From positions 1-20,086 of the forward strand of contig NZ_CALKTT010000031.1 in the NCBI RefSeq assembly GCF_937997535.1: a stretch of 20,086 bases of DNA. The letters run 5' to 3'. Of the stretch, positions 6,352 through 14,561 are shown piece after piece; the first letter of the stretch is position 1; every line of letters begins with the position of its first letter. The notes under the pieces were generated by a model that was not told the origin of the DNA, did not search any database, and was given only the letters and a program-made list of their open reading frames with translations. The DNA comes from an uncultured Campylobacter sp. Its GTDB lineage: Bacteria > Campylobacterota > Campylobacteria > Campylobacterales > Campylobacteraceae. A program made the translations under genes and the position numbers.

Positions 6352-7482
6352 TTAAATTTCATCTCTCGCAGGCGCGCTTGGAAGTCGCCCGAAAAACAGA
6401 TCGCTTCTAAGCTTTAAAAGCAAGCAGATAGCGATATCGGCGCTTTGTTCGCGGATGTAGTTTCGATCGCCTTTTAGATGAAATTCCCCGACGATCTGTT
6501 TGCCGCCCTGCTCTTTCGCGCCGATAAAGACCGTCCCTACGGGCTTTTGCGCGCTTCCGCCGCCGGGGCCTGCGATACCGCTTACCGCAAGAGCGAAGCT
6601 CGCCCCGCTGCTTTGCAGTGCGCCCTCCAGCATCTCGCCCACGGTCTGCGCGCTAACCGCGCCGTAGCGCGCGAGTGTATCTTCGCCTACGTTTAGCCAG
6701 AGATTTTTTATCTCGTTGGCGTAGCTTACGAGCGAGCCGTCAAAAACGTCGCTCACGCCCGCGACCGCGCCGAATTTTGCGGCGATGAGCCCTGCGGTGC
6801 AGCTTTCGGCAAAGGTGATCTTAGCGCCTATTTCGCGCAGTCTATCCACCACAAAGCCCATAAAATCGCCGCCTTTGATGTAGCAGCTCTCATAATACTT
6901 GCCGACGCTTTGTAAAAACGCGTCCAGCGCTCCGAATTTCATCGCACTGGCGCGCACGAGCAGCAAAAAGGAGCAGGGCCTGCTGATCGTAAGCGAAATT
7001 TTATAACTGATCGCAAGGCTCTCTAGGCGCTGCTTTACGCTTTCGTATTCGCAATCGAATAGATAAAAGCTCTCGCCCGCATTCGGCGCGTCTTGGAGGA
7101 TCGGCGGCAAGCTCTGTAAGCAAAGCGTCTTGATCACGTTTACCGAGCAGCCTCTGACGTTTAGCAGGAAGCTGTTTTTCGCCACCGTGCGCGCCATCGA
7201 GGGCGCTAGGGTTTCTCCGTTTTTCAGCTCGAGCGAATCGAAAGAGAGCGTCGATAAAATTTTACCGACGACCGCGTAGGCGGAGTTTGCCGCAAAGATC
7301 GTGATAAAATCGTACGAATCGATCATCTTTTCAAGCGCGAAGGGCAAAACCTTATCGTTTTCGCTTAAGAATTTCAGATCGTCCATCCGCCCAAAAACCT
7401 GCTCGTAGCTGCGAGAAATATAACTCATCAAAGCCGCGTCGTAGCGGATCTTCTCGCCGATTACAAGGATGATATTTTTCAT
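6352..7482 (-). CDS. cinA: CinA-type protein with intact C-terminal nicotinamide-nucleotide amidase domain
   Basis: The 376-residue protein has CinA length. The C-terminal domain (about 205-376) matches PncC, which deamidates nicotinamide mononucleotide to recycle pyridine nucleotide. Visible motifs are AESCTAGL with the catalytic Ser227, DGSLVSYANEIKN (249-260), VSGIAGPGGGS (300-310) and KPVGTVFIG. The N-terminal domain is too diverged to recognise firmly. It lacks the GGLGPTxDD signature of the CinA/MoaB-like nucleotide hydrolase domain, so that activity is doubtful. The start at 7482 is chosen because GAGGG lies just upstream. The longer frame from 7509 would begin inside the -10 box. It is divergent from ileS and followed after 11 bases by the repeat lipoprotein. 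Confidence 0.85.
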   Translation of the reverse strand: MKNIILVIGEKIRYDAALMSYISRSYEQVFGRMDDLKFLSENDKVLPFALEKMIDSYDFITIFAANSAYAVVGKILSTLSFDSLELKNGETLAPSMARTVAKNSFLLNVRGCSVNVIKTLCLQSLPPILQDAPNAGESFYLFDCEYESVKQRLESLAISYKISLTISRPCSFLLLVRASAMKFGALDAFLQSVGKYYESCYIKGGDFMGFVVDRLREIGAKITFAESCTAGLIAAKFGAVAGVSDVFDGSLVSYANEIKNLWLNVGEDTLARYGAVSAQTVGEMLEGALQSSGASFALAVSGIAGPGGGSAQKPVGTVFIGAKEQGGKQIVGEFHLKGDRNYIREQSADIAICLLLKLRSDLFFGRLPSAPARDEI

Positions 7483-7507
7483 AAAGACCCTCATTAAATT
7501 TTCGCAC

Positions 7508-7513
7508 ATTATA
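7508..7513 (-). promoter_or_regulatory. Extended -10 promoter of cinA
   Basis: Minus-strand TGCTATAATG has both the TGn extension and a perfect TATAAT. Transcription would start near 7501, leaving a leader of about 20 bases before the ATG at 7482. This supports the shorter start for the protein. No clear -35 is seen. Confidence 0.65.
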
Positions 7514-7599
7514 GCATAAACGCAGACTGCTCTTTCAGAGCTTTTTAATGGCGTTTTGGATAAACTTCACAAATTTTTAAGACACGAAAAGGTACAAAT

Positions 7600-10359
7600 A
7601 TGGACTACAAAGATACTCTCTTTCTTCCTACTACGGATTTTGCGATGCGAGGCGCACTGCCGCAAAACGAACCTGCGCGGTTTAAGGCATGGTACGACGA
7701 GCGTAAAATTTACGAAAAGATGAAAGCTAGGCGCAAGGGCGCAAGCGTCAGCTTTAATATCCACGACGGCCCGCCGTACGCTAACGGACACCTCCACATC
7801 GGCCACGCGCTGAATAAAATTTTAAAAGACATCATCACCAAAACCCATTATTTCTTCGGCGAGGATATCCGCTACGTGCCGGGCTGGGACTGCCACGGTC
7901 TGCCGATCGAGCAGCAAGTAGAGATCAAGTTAGGCGAGCGGAAAAAATCGCTTTCAAAAGTGCAGATCCGCGAGCTTTGCAGACAGCACGCCAAAGAGTT
8001 CATCGACGTGCAGCGCAATGAATTTAAAGATATGGGAATTTTGGGCGACTGGGACGATCCGTATTTGACGCTAAAATTTGAGTTTGAGGCTGAAATTTAC
8101 AAAGCGCTCTGCCAGATCGCTAAAAAAGGAATTTTAATCGAGCGAAGTAAGCCCGTGTTTTGGAGCTGGGCGGCAAAGAGCGCCCTTGCAGAAGCCGAAG
8201 TTGAATACAAAGACAAAGAGGACTACTCGATCTTCGTGGCGTTTGATCTAAGCGGTGAAGCAAACGCTAAAATCGGCGCAAAAGGCGCTAAAGCGGTCAT
8301 CTGGACGACCACGCCTTGGACGCTGCCCGCAAACGGCGCGATATCTTTAAACCCGAATGAAATTTATGCGCTGACGAGCGAAAATTTAATCTTTGCAAAA
8401 CCTTTGGTCGAAAGCCTCGTAAGCCTGGGCATCACGAAAGGCGAGATCGTAAAAGAATTTAAGGCTACCGAGCTTGAGGGCTTAAACGCGATCAATCCGC
8501 TAAACGATAGAATTTCAAAATTTATCCTCGGCGAGCACGTCCTGATGGACGGCGGCACCGGGCTCGTGCATACGGCTCCGGGACACGGCGAGGACGATTA
8601 TTTCGTAGGGCTTAAATACGGCATCGAGGTGATTATGCCGGTAGATGAGGGCGGCTGTTTCGATCAAACTCTTAAAACTAAAAAACTCTTTCGCGCAGAC
8701 GTCGTAGACGAGCTCGTGGGGATGCATATTTTCAAAGCAAACGAGAGAATTTTACAGATCCTAGGCCCCGCGCTTATCAAATCCGGCAAATTCGTCCACT
8801 CCTATCCACACTGCTGGCGCACGCACAAGCCGGTGATCTACCGCGCGACGAAGCAGTGGTTTATCGCGATGGACGAGCCAATGCCTAGCGGCGAGACGCT
8901 GCGCCAAGTAGCCCTTGAAGAGATCGGCAAGGTTAAATTTTATCCGCAAAGCGGCATCAACCGCCTAAGCTCGATGATAGAAAACCGCCCCGATTGGTGT
9001 ATCTCGCGCCAAAGGGATTGGGGCGTGCCGATCGCGTTTTTCCGCGACAAAAGCACCAAAGAGCCGATTTTTGATGAAAAAATTTTAAATAATATCTACG
9101 AGATTTTTAAAGCCAAAGGCGCGGATGCTTGGTGGCAGATGGAAATTTCGGAGCTCTTGCCGCAGGACAGCGGCTATAAGCCTGAAAATTTAGAAAAGGT
9201 GATGGATATCTTAGACGTTTGGTTTGAAAGCGGCTCGACGTGGAAGGCAGTGCTACAAAGCGGCGTTTACGATGCGGGCAAATTCCCTGCGGATATGTAT
9301 CTTGAGGGCAGCGACCAACACCGCGGCTGGTTTCAAAGCTCACTGCTTCTAAGCTGCGCGATCAACGAATGCGCGCCGTACAAGAGCATCCTCACACACG
9401 GATTTACCGTCGATGAGAAGGGGCAAAAGATGAGTAAGTCCGTCGGAAACGTCGTCTATCCGCAAGAGGTCGCCAAGAGCCACGGCGTGGAAATTTTACG
9501 CCTGTGGGTCGCGATGAGCGATTATTCGACCGATCTGAAGATCAGCGACAATATCCTTAAGCAGGTAAGCGAGCAGTACCGCAAGATCCGAAATACGATA
9601 AGATTTCTGCTCGCAAGCACTAGCGATCTGGGCGAGATCGAGACGAGTAATTTTACGCGGCTTGACCGCTGGATCCTAACGCGCGCGGCAAACGCCTTTG
9701 CGGGCGCGGAAGCGGCGTTTAGAAACTATGATTTTTCAAAAGGCTTCAATCAGCTACTAAACTTCTTAAGCGCCGATCTGAGCGGAATTTATCTTGATAT
9801 CTGCAAAGATAGGCTCTACTGCGACGCACCCGACGAGCCGCGCCGCAGAAGCGCGCAAAGCGCGATCGCACTGATTACGCGAGCGCTGCTGCCTCTAATC
9901 GCGCCTACGCTAACCTACACGATCGACGAAGTGATGCAGTTCGCGCCGCGTATCATCAAGGAGGGCAAGGAGGACGTCTTTGATCTGATCTATAAGCCGA
10001 TAGAATTTGACGATTTCATAGAATTCGACGAAATTTTAATCAAATCGAGAGAGAAATTTTTCGAGCTCATCGACGCGCTGAAAAAGAACAAGATCATCAA
10101 ATCGACGCTTGAGCTGGTTTTAGAAACGAGCTCGAACGAAATTTTATCAAACGACATCCTAGGCGTGGCGGATTGGTTTATGGTAAGCGACGTGGACACT
10201 CTGCAAAGCGAGGAGGCTCTGGCGGAGTTTAAGATAAACGACGAAATTTTCCGCCTCGTAAAATCCTCTAAACACAAATGCCCGAGATGCTGGAAATTTA
10301 ACGCAAAAGAGCCTGATGAGCTCTGCCCGCGCTGCGCGAAGGTCATGCATGCTCGCTAG
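7600..10359 (+). CDS. ileS: Isoleucyl-tRNA synthetase
   Basis: This enzyme charges tRNA-Ile with isoleucine and edits mischarged valine. At 919 residues it has the usual bacterial length. The class I signatures are HLHIGH (64-69, in PPYANGHLHIGHALNK) and KMSKS (610-614). The editing-domain region includes TTPWTLPANGAI, and GSDQHRGWFQSSLL precedes KMSKS. The C-terminal zinc finger is complete, with C894, C897, C909 and C912. The start ATG has AAAAGG seven bases upstream. It is the first gene of a compact operon reaching 16399; its last codons overlap the next small gene by 11 bases. I see no T-box or other riboswitch in the short leader. Confidence 0.98.
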   Translation: MDYKDTLFLPTTDFAMRGALPQNEPARFKAWYDERKIYEKMKARRKGASVSFNIHDGPPYANGHLHIGHALNKILKDIITKTHYFFGEDIRYVPGWDCHGLPIEQQVEIKLGERKKSLSKVQIRELCRQHAKEFIDVQRNEFKDMGILGDWDDPYLTLKFEFEAEIYKALCQIAKKGILIERSKPVFWSWAAKSALAEAEVEYKDKEDYSIFVAFDLSGEANAKIGAKGAKAVIWTTTPWTLPANGAISLNPNEIYALTSENLIFAKPLVESLVSLGITKGEIVKEFKATELEGLNAINPLNDRISKFILGEHVLMDGGTGLVHTAPGHGEDDYFVGLKYGIEVIMPVDEGGCFDQTLKTKKLFRADVVDELVGMHIFKANERILQILGPALIKSGKFVHSYPHCWRTHKPVIYRATKQWFIAMDEPMPSGETLRQVALEEIGKVKFYPQSGINRLSSMIENRPDWCISRQRDWGVPIAFFRDKSTKEPIFDEKILNNIYEIFKAKGADAWWQMEISELLPQDSGYKPENLEKVMDILDVWFESGSTWKAVLQSGVYDAGKFPADMYLEGSDQHRGWFQSSLLLSCAINECAPYKSILTHGFTVDEKGQKMSKSVGNVVYPQEVAKSHGVEILRLWVAMSDYSTDLKISDNILKQVSEQYRKIRNTIRFLLASTSDLGEIETSNFTRLDRWILTRAANAFAGAEAAFRNYDFSKGFNQLLNFLSADLSGIYLDICKDRLYCDAPDEPRRRSAQSAIALITRALLPLIAPTLTYTIDEVMQFAPRIIKEGKEDVFDLIYKPIEFDDFIEFDEILIKSREKFFELIDALKKNKIIKSTLELVLETSSNEILSNDILGVADWFMVSDVDTLQSEEALAEFKINDEIFRLVKSSKHKCPRCWKFNAKEPDELCPRCAKVMHAR

Positions 10360-10459
10360 CCCCATAAGTCTCGGCTTTGTATTTTTTACAATCGCGCTGA
10401 TCTGCGTAGCAACGAGCGTGGGGATCTATTTCGTGAATAAATTTAAGGATGACAGATGA
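10349..10459 (+). CDS. Small single-span membrane protein (36 residues) between ileS and gatA
   Basis: The frame begins at ATG 10349, 11 bases inside the end of ileS, and ends at TGA 10457-10459, which shares ATGA with the gatA start. The product has a short N-terminus (MLASPIS), one hydrophobic helix of about 20 residues (GFVFFTIALICVATSVGIYF) and a basic/acidic tail ending KFKDDR. That layout suggests N-out/C-in topology. As I recall, C. jejuni has a small membrane protein gene (Cj1060c) at the same place between ileS and gatA, and this is probably its counterpart. Function is unknown. Coupling on both sides suggests that it is translated together with the synthetase and the amidotransferase subunit. 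Confidence 0.75.
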   Translation: MLASPISLGFVFFTIALICVATSVGIYFVNKFKDDR

Positions 10460-11814
10460 TAAGTTTGAAAGAGGCTCTAAGCCTGAGCGGGGATGAAATT
10501 TCGGCGCTTAGAGCGGAGCTAAAGGATAAAATTTTAAAAACCAAAGAGCTCGGCGCCTACGTCGAGCAGCTCACGGGCGAGGCTCTAAACATCAGCGGCG
10601 AGGGCGTGCCGATTGCGATCAAAGATAACATTCAGGTAAAAGATTGGAGCGTCACCTCGGCGAGTAAAATTTTGCAAGGCTACGTTGCACCATACGACGC
10701 GACGGTGATCAAAAAGCTACGCGAGCGCGGCCTGGCGCCGTTTGGACGAACAAATATGGATGAGTTTGCGATGGGAAGCACGACCGAGAGCTCATTCTAC
10801 GGCAAAACTCTCAATCCGACCGATCACTCGCGCGTACCCGGCGGCAGTAGCGGCGGAAGCGCGGCTGCCGTAGCGGCAAATATCGCCGTAGCCGCACTCG
10901 GAAGCGATACGGGCGGCTCAATCCGCCAGCCGGCGGCATTTTGCGGCTGCGTAGGCTTTAAGCCAAGCTACGGCAGGGTCAGCCGCTACGGACTCGCGGC
11001 GTATTCGAGCAGCCTCGATCAGATAGGACCGATCACGCGCAGCGTCGAGGACGCGGCGATCTTATACGACATCATCGCAGGGCGCGACGAGATGGACAGC
11101 ACGAGCTACGCGGGCACTTACGAAAGCACCGCGGATAAGCTAAACGCCGATCGCAAGCTTAAGATCGCCGTTATAAAAAACTACGTGGACGAGGCCTCGC
11201 AGCAGGTCAAAGAGGCTCTAAATTTGACTATAGAAAAGCTAAAATCATTCGGGCATGAGATCGTTTATCGCGATCTTTGCAGCTCTAAATACGACATCGC
11301 GACCTACTACATCATCGCAACCGCCGAGGCTAGCGCAAATTTAAGCCGCTACGACGGCGTACGCTACGGAAACCGCGCAAAGGCTCTAAATTTAAAAGAG
11401 CTCTACGCCAACACTCGCGGCGAAGGCTTCGGCGACGAGGTCAAGCGCCGCATGCTTCTAGGCACCTTCGTGCTAAGCAGCGGCTACTACGACGCGTACT
11501 ACATCAAAGCACAGAAAGCAAGGGCATTCATCAAAAGCGAATATGAGGAAATTTTAAAAGACGCCGATTTGATCTTTATGCCGATCGCGCCGGGCGTGGC
11601 GTATAAATTCGGCGAGCTTAGCGATCCGCTTCGCGCGTATCTTAGCGACATCTACACGATCGGCGTAAATTTAGCGGGGCTTCCCGCGATCTCCGTGCCG
11701 GTAGCGAAAAATAAAGAGGCTCTTAATATCAGCGCGCAGCTTATCGGGCGCGCCTACGATGAACAAACGGTGCTGGACGGCGGCTTGAGTTTAGAAAAAA
11801 TCGTGAAAGGATAA
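10456..11814 (+). CDS. gatA: Glutamyl-tRNA(Gln)/aspartyl-tRNA(Asn) amidotransferase subunit A
   Basis: GatA is the amidase subunit of GatCAB. It releases ammonia from glutamine so that GatB can convert Glu-tRNA(Gln), and in many bacteria Asp-tRNA(Asn), to the amide. The amidase-signature triad is visible as K56 (AIKDNI), S131 (PGGSSGGS) and S155 (DTGGSIRQP), with the same spacing as in characterised GatA. At 452 residues it is slightly shorter than the common 475-490. AAGGAT lies seven bases before the ATG, within the end of the small membrane gene. gatB and gatC are not in the window. Two bases separate it from guaB. Confidence 0.97.
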   Translation: MISLKEALSLSGDEISALRAELKDKILKTKELGAYVEQLTGEALNISGEGVPIAIKDNIQVKDWSVTSASKILQGYVAPYDATVIKKLRERGLAPFGRTNMDEFAMGSTTESSFYGKTLNPTDHSRVPGGSSGGSAAAVAANIAVAALGSDTGGSIRQPAAFCGCVGFKPSYGRVSRYGLAAYSSSLDQIGPITRSVEDAAILYDIIAGRDEMDSTSYAGTYESTADKLNADRKLKIAVIKNYVDEASQQVKEALNLTIEKLKSFGHEIVYRDLCSSKYDIATYYIIATAEASANLSRYDGVRYGNRAKALNLKELYANTRGEGFGDEVKRRMLLGTFVLSSGYYDAYYIKAQKARAFIKSEYEEILKDADLIFMPIAPGVAYKFGELSDPLRAYLSDIYTIGVNLAGLPAISVPVAKNKEALNISAQLIGRAYDEQTVLDGGLSLEKIVKG

Positions 11815-11816
11815 GT

Positions 11817-13268
11817 ATGAAGATCGTCAAAAAGGCTCTGACCTTCGAGGATGTTTTGTTGGTACCGCAATACTCTGAAATTTTACCCAAAGAGGTCGAT
11901 ATCAGCACGAGTTTTACGAAAAATATCACGCTAAATACCCCTCTTGTGAGCGCTGCGATGGATACGGTCACCGAGTACCGCACGGCGATAATGATGGCGC
12001 GCCTCGGCGGCATCGGCGTGATCCATAAAAATATGGACGAGGGCTCCCAAGCCAAGATGGTTCGCCGCGTAAAAAAGAGCGAAAGCGGCGTCATTATAGA
12101 CCCTATTTCGATCAAGGCGGACGCCACGATCAAAGACGCTCTCGATCTGATGAGCGAGTACCACATCAGCGGCATTCCCGTTATCGACGACAACGGCGTG
12201 CTGATTGGGATTTTGACCAATCGCGACTTGCGCTTTGAAACCGACACCGCCGCGCTTGTGGGCGAAAAGATGACCAAAGCTCCGCTAATTACCGCTCCGA
12301 AGGGTTGCACTCTGGATGATGCGGAGAAAATTTTTAGAAACAATAAGGTAGAAAAGCTTCCGATAATCGACGCAAACGGCCATTTGGAGGGGCTTATTAC
12401 GATTAAAGATCTTAAAAAGCGTATCGAATATCCAAGCGCCAATAAAGACAAATTCGGACGCCTTCGCGTTGCCGCAGCAATCAGCGTAGGCCACCTGCAA
12501 AGAGCCGAAGCTCTTGTAAAAGCGGGCGTAGATGCGCTTGTGATGGACTCTGCGCACGGACACTCCAAAGGCATTATCGACACGCTTAAGGAGCTGAAGC
12601 GAAATTTTGATGTCGACGTAGTAGTAGGAAACGTCGCAAACCCCGCTAGCATAAAGGATATCGCAAACGCAGGAGCGGACGCGATTAAAGTAGGCATCGG
12701 CCCGGGCTCGATCTGCACTACGCGTATCGTAGCGGGCGTGGGCGTGCCGCAGTTTACCGCGATCAACGATTGCGCGATCGAGGCGGCTAAATTTGGAATT
12801 CCGATCATCGCAGACGGCGGCATCAAATACTCGGGCGACATCGCCAAAGCTCTAGCTGCGGGCGCAAGCTCGGTGATGATGGGAAGCTTGCTTGCGGGCT
12901 GCTACGAAACCCCGGGCGAGCTCATTACGTTTCAGGGTCGCCAGTACAAAACCTACCGCGGCATGGGCTCTTTGGCGGCGATGCAGAAGGGAAGCTCGGA
13001 TCGCTACTTTCAAGACGGCACCGCAAAAGAAAAGCTCGTGCCCGAGGGCGTCGAGGGACGCGTGCCTTACGCGGGCATGTTAAAAGACGTGATCTTTCAG
13101 CTATTAGGCGGCTTACGAAGCTCGATGGGGTACTGCGGCAGTAAGGATATCGCGACCTTTCAACAAAAGGCGGAATTCGTCGAGATCACGAGCGCAGGTC
13201 TTAAAGAAAGCCACGTCCACGACGTCATCATCACGCAGGAAGCGCCGAATTACCGAGTAAATCAGTGA
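11817..13268 (+). CDS. guaB: Inosine-5'-monophosphate dehydrogenase
   Basis: This enzyme oxidises IMP to XMP with NAD, the committed step to GMP. The 483 residues have the normal layout: N-terminal barrel part, two CBS domains (about 92-205, with ISGIPVIDDNGVLIGILTNRDL and VEKLPIIDANGHLEGLITIKDL), then the rest of the barrel. The catalytic cysteine is C300 in GIGPGSICTTRIV. MDSAHGHSKGIID, the phosphate-binding IIADGGIKYSGDIAKAL and the flap RGMGSLAAM are also present. AAAGGAT precedes the ATG, overlapping the gatA end. Its stop overlaps the metX start as GTGA. Confidence 0.98.
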   Translation: MKIVKKALTFEDVLLVPQYSEILPKEVDISTSFTKNITLNTPLVSAAMDTVTEYRTAIMMARLGGIGVIHKNMDEGSQAKMVRRVKKSESGVIIDPISIKADATIKDALDLMSEYHISGIPVIDDNGVLIGILTNRDLRFETDTAALVGEKMTKAPLITAPKGCTLDDAEKIFRNNKVEKLPIIDANGHLEGLITIKDLKKRIEYPSANKDKFGRLRVAAAISVGHLQRAEALVKAGVDALVMDSAHGHSKGIIDTLKELKRNFDVDVVVGNVANPASIKDIANAGADAIKVGIGPGSICTTRIVAGVGVPQFTAINDCAIEAAKFGIPIIADGGIKYSGDIAKALAAGASSVMMGSLLAGCYETPGELITFQGRQYKTYRGMGSLAAMQKGSSDRYFQDGTAKEKLVPEGVEGRVPYAGMLKDVIFQLLGGLRSSMGYCGSKDIATFQQKAEFVEITSAGLKESHVHDVIITQEAPNYRVNQ

Positions 13269-14368
13269 TCCTTCAAAGCAAAATTCAAAATTTCGACGAG
13301 CCGCTCTATCTGGAGAGCGGTCGCGTCTTTTCCAACTTCAAGCTCGCCTATGAAACCTACGGCGAGCTAAACCCGGACAAATCAAACGTCATCGTCATCT
13401 GCCACGCCTTAACCGGCTCCGCGCACGCCGCGGGACTTTACGATGGCGACGTTAAGCCGGGCTGGTGGGACGGGCTCATCGGCGATCATAAAGCGGTCGA
13501 TACGACAAAATTTTTCGTCATCTGCATAAACATTTTAGCTTCGCCGTTTGGCTCTACCTGCCCGCTCGACGTCGATGAAAGCAGCGGCCGCGAGTACCGC
13601 TTGCGCTTTCCGGTAGTGGTCGTCTCGGACGTCGTGCGCGCGCAGATGATGCTTTTAAAGCGCCTAGGCATTGCCCGCGTCCGCGCCGTTATCGGCGGCA
13701 GTCTGGGCGGCATGCAAGCGCTGTGCTATGCGATCGAATATCCCGAATTTGCGGATGAAATTTTCGTACTCGCAAGCACATACGCTACGCAGCCTTGGGC
13801 GATCGCGTTTAATAAGATCGCGACCGAGGCCATATTGCGCGATCCTAGCTTTAAAAACGGCAACTACGATAAAAATCTGATCGCCGAGCACGGACTTGAC
13901 GGCATGGCGGTGGGGCGCATGGCGGGGCATATCAGCTTTCTAAGCCCAAGCTCGATGCAGGATAAATTCGGGCGCAACTACGTCGAAACCGACGGTCTTT
14001 ACGAGATTAACGGGCGCTTTCAGGTGGATCGCTACCTTGAATACAACGGCGAAAATTTCGCGCGCAGGTTCGATCCGCTGTGCTATCTTTACATCGCCAA
14101 GATGATGAATATATTTGATTGCACGCGCCACTACGGCAATCTCAAAAACGCCTGCGCGCAGATCAGATCGCGCCTGCACCTCATCTCTTTCAAAGGCGAC
14201 GTGCTCTTTCCACCGGAGCTAATGAAAGGAATTTACGACACGATGAGCGATCTAGGGAAAAAGGATCGCGCGAGCTACGCGCAGATCGACAGCAACTACG
14301 GACACGACGCGTTTTTGGTCGAGATAGAAAAATTTGATTACATCATAAAAAGGATTTTGGATGAGTGA
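13265..14368 (+). CDS. metX: Homoserine O-acetyltransferase
   Basis: MetX acetylates homoserine with acetyl-CoA, the first dedicated step to methionine. The 367-residue alpha/beta hydrolase shows CHALTGSAHAAG (46-57), SPFGSTCPLDVD, nucleophile S146 in VIGGSLGGMQAL, D312 in FKGDVLFPPE and H347 in YGHDAF, a complete triad. As with many annotated MetX proteins, true acetyl rather than succinyl specificity cannot be read from these motifs. The start is GTG 13265, sharing GTGA with the guaB stop. As I recall, C. jejuni has xseB directly after guaB at this locus, so metX is probably an insertion or retention in this lineage. Confidence 0.94.
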   Translation: MILQSKIQNFDEPLYLESGRVFSNFKLAYETYGELNPDKSNVIVICHALTGSAHAAGLYDGDVKPGWWDGLIGDHKAVDTTKFFVICINILASPFGSTCPLDVDESSGREYRLRFPVVVVSDVVRAQMMLLKRLGIARVRAVIGGSLGGMQALCYAIEYPEFADEIFVLASTYATQPWAIAFNKIATEAILRDPSFKNGNYDKNLIAEHGLDGMAVGRMAGHISFLSPSSMQDKFGRNYVETDGLYEINGRFQVDRYLEYNGENFARRFDPLCYLYIAKMMNIFDCTRHYGNLKNACAQIRSRLHLISFKGDVLFPPELMKGIYDTMSDLGKKDRASYAQIDSNYGHDAFLVEIEKFDYIIKRILDE

Positions 14369-14552
14369 GAGTTTCGAGGAAAAAATGGAAAAGATCAATG
14401 CGCTTTTAAAAAGCCTAAACGACAAGGATCTAAGCCTAGAGGGAAGCGTGAAGCTGTATAAACAGGGCGTAGCGCTGCTAAAGGAGGCGAAGGAAATTTT
14501 AGAAAACGCCAAACTCGAGGTTGCCGAAATAAGCGCACCCGAGCAGGCTTAG
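14361..14552 (+). CDS. xseB: Exodeoxyribonuclease VII small subunit
   Basis: The 63-residue protein is the size of XseB, several copies of which bind XseA to form the nuclease that degrades single-stranded DNA to short oligonucleotides. SFEEKMEKINALLKSLND, then LSLEGSVKLYKQGVALLKEA, follow the family pattern of two helices with a conserved L-x-x-S-(V/L)-x-x-(Y/F)-x-x-G turn. It begins 8 bases inside metX with AAAAGGA upstream and ends 9 bases before the nitrilase-family start. xseA is elsewhere. Placement directly before the nitrilase-family gene agrees with C. jejuni. Confidence 0.9.
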   Translation: MSESFEEKMEKINALLKSLNDKDLSLEGSVKLYKQGVALLKEAKEILENAKLEVAEISAPEQA

Positions 14553-14561
14553 GAGGTGGTG

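Noticed and set aside
7483..7509. Longer N-terminus for the CinA-type protein
   Set aside because: Its start codon falls inside the TATAAT of the predicted promoter and lacks a ribosome binding site; the ATG at 7482 has GAGGG upstream.
7514..7599. T-box or other riboswitch before ileS
   Set aside because: The leader is under 90 bases and shows no T-box sequence, specifier stem or terminator hairpin.
11741..12847. 368-codon open frame antisense to guaB
   Set aside because: It lies opposite a complete IMP dehydrogenase with all motifs, is rich in Ser/Ile/Arg with no domain I recognise, and has no ribosome binding site. Long antisense frames are expected from the codon pattern.
14556..14561. 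GTG start for the nitrilase-family protein
   Set aside because: The GTG overlaps the AGGAGG ribosome binding site of the ATG at 14562.
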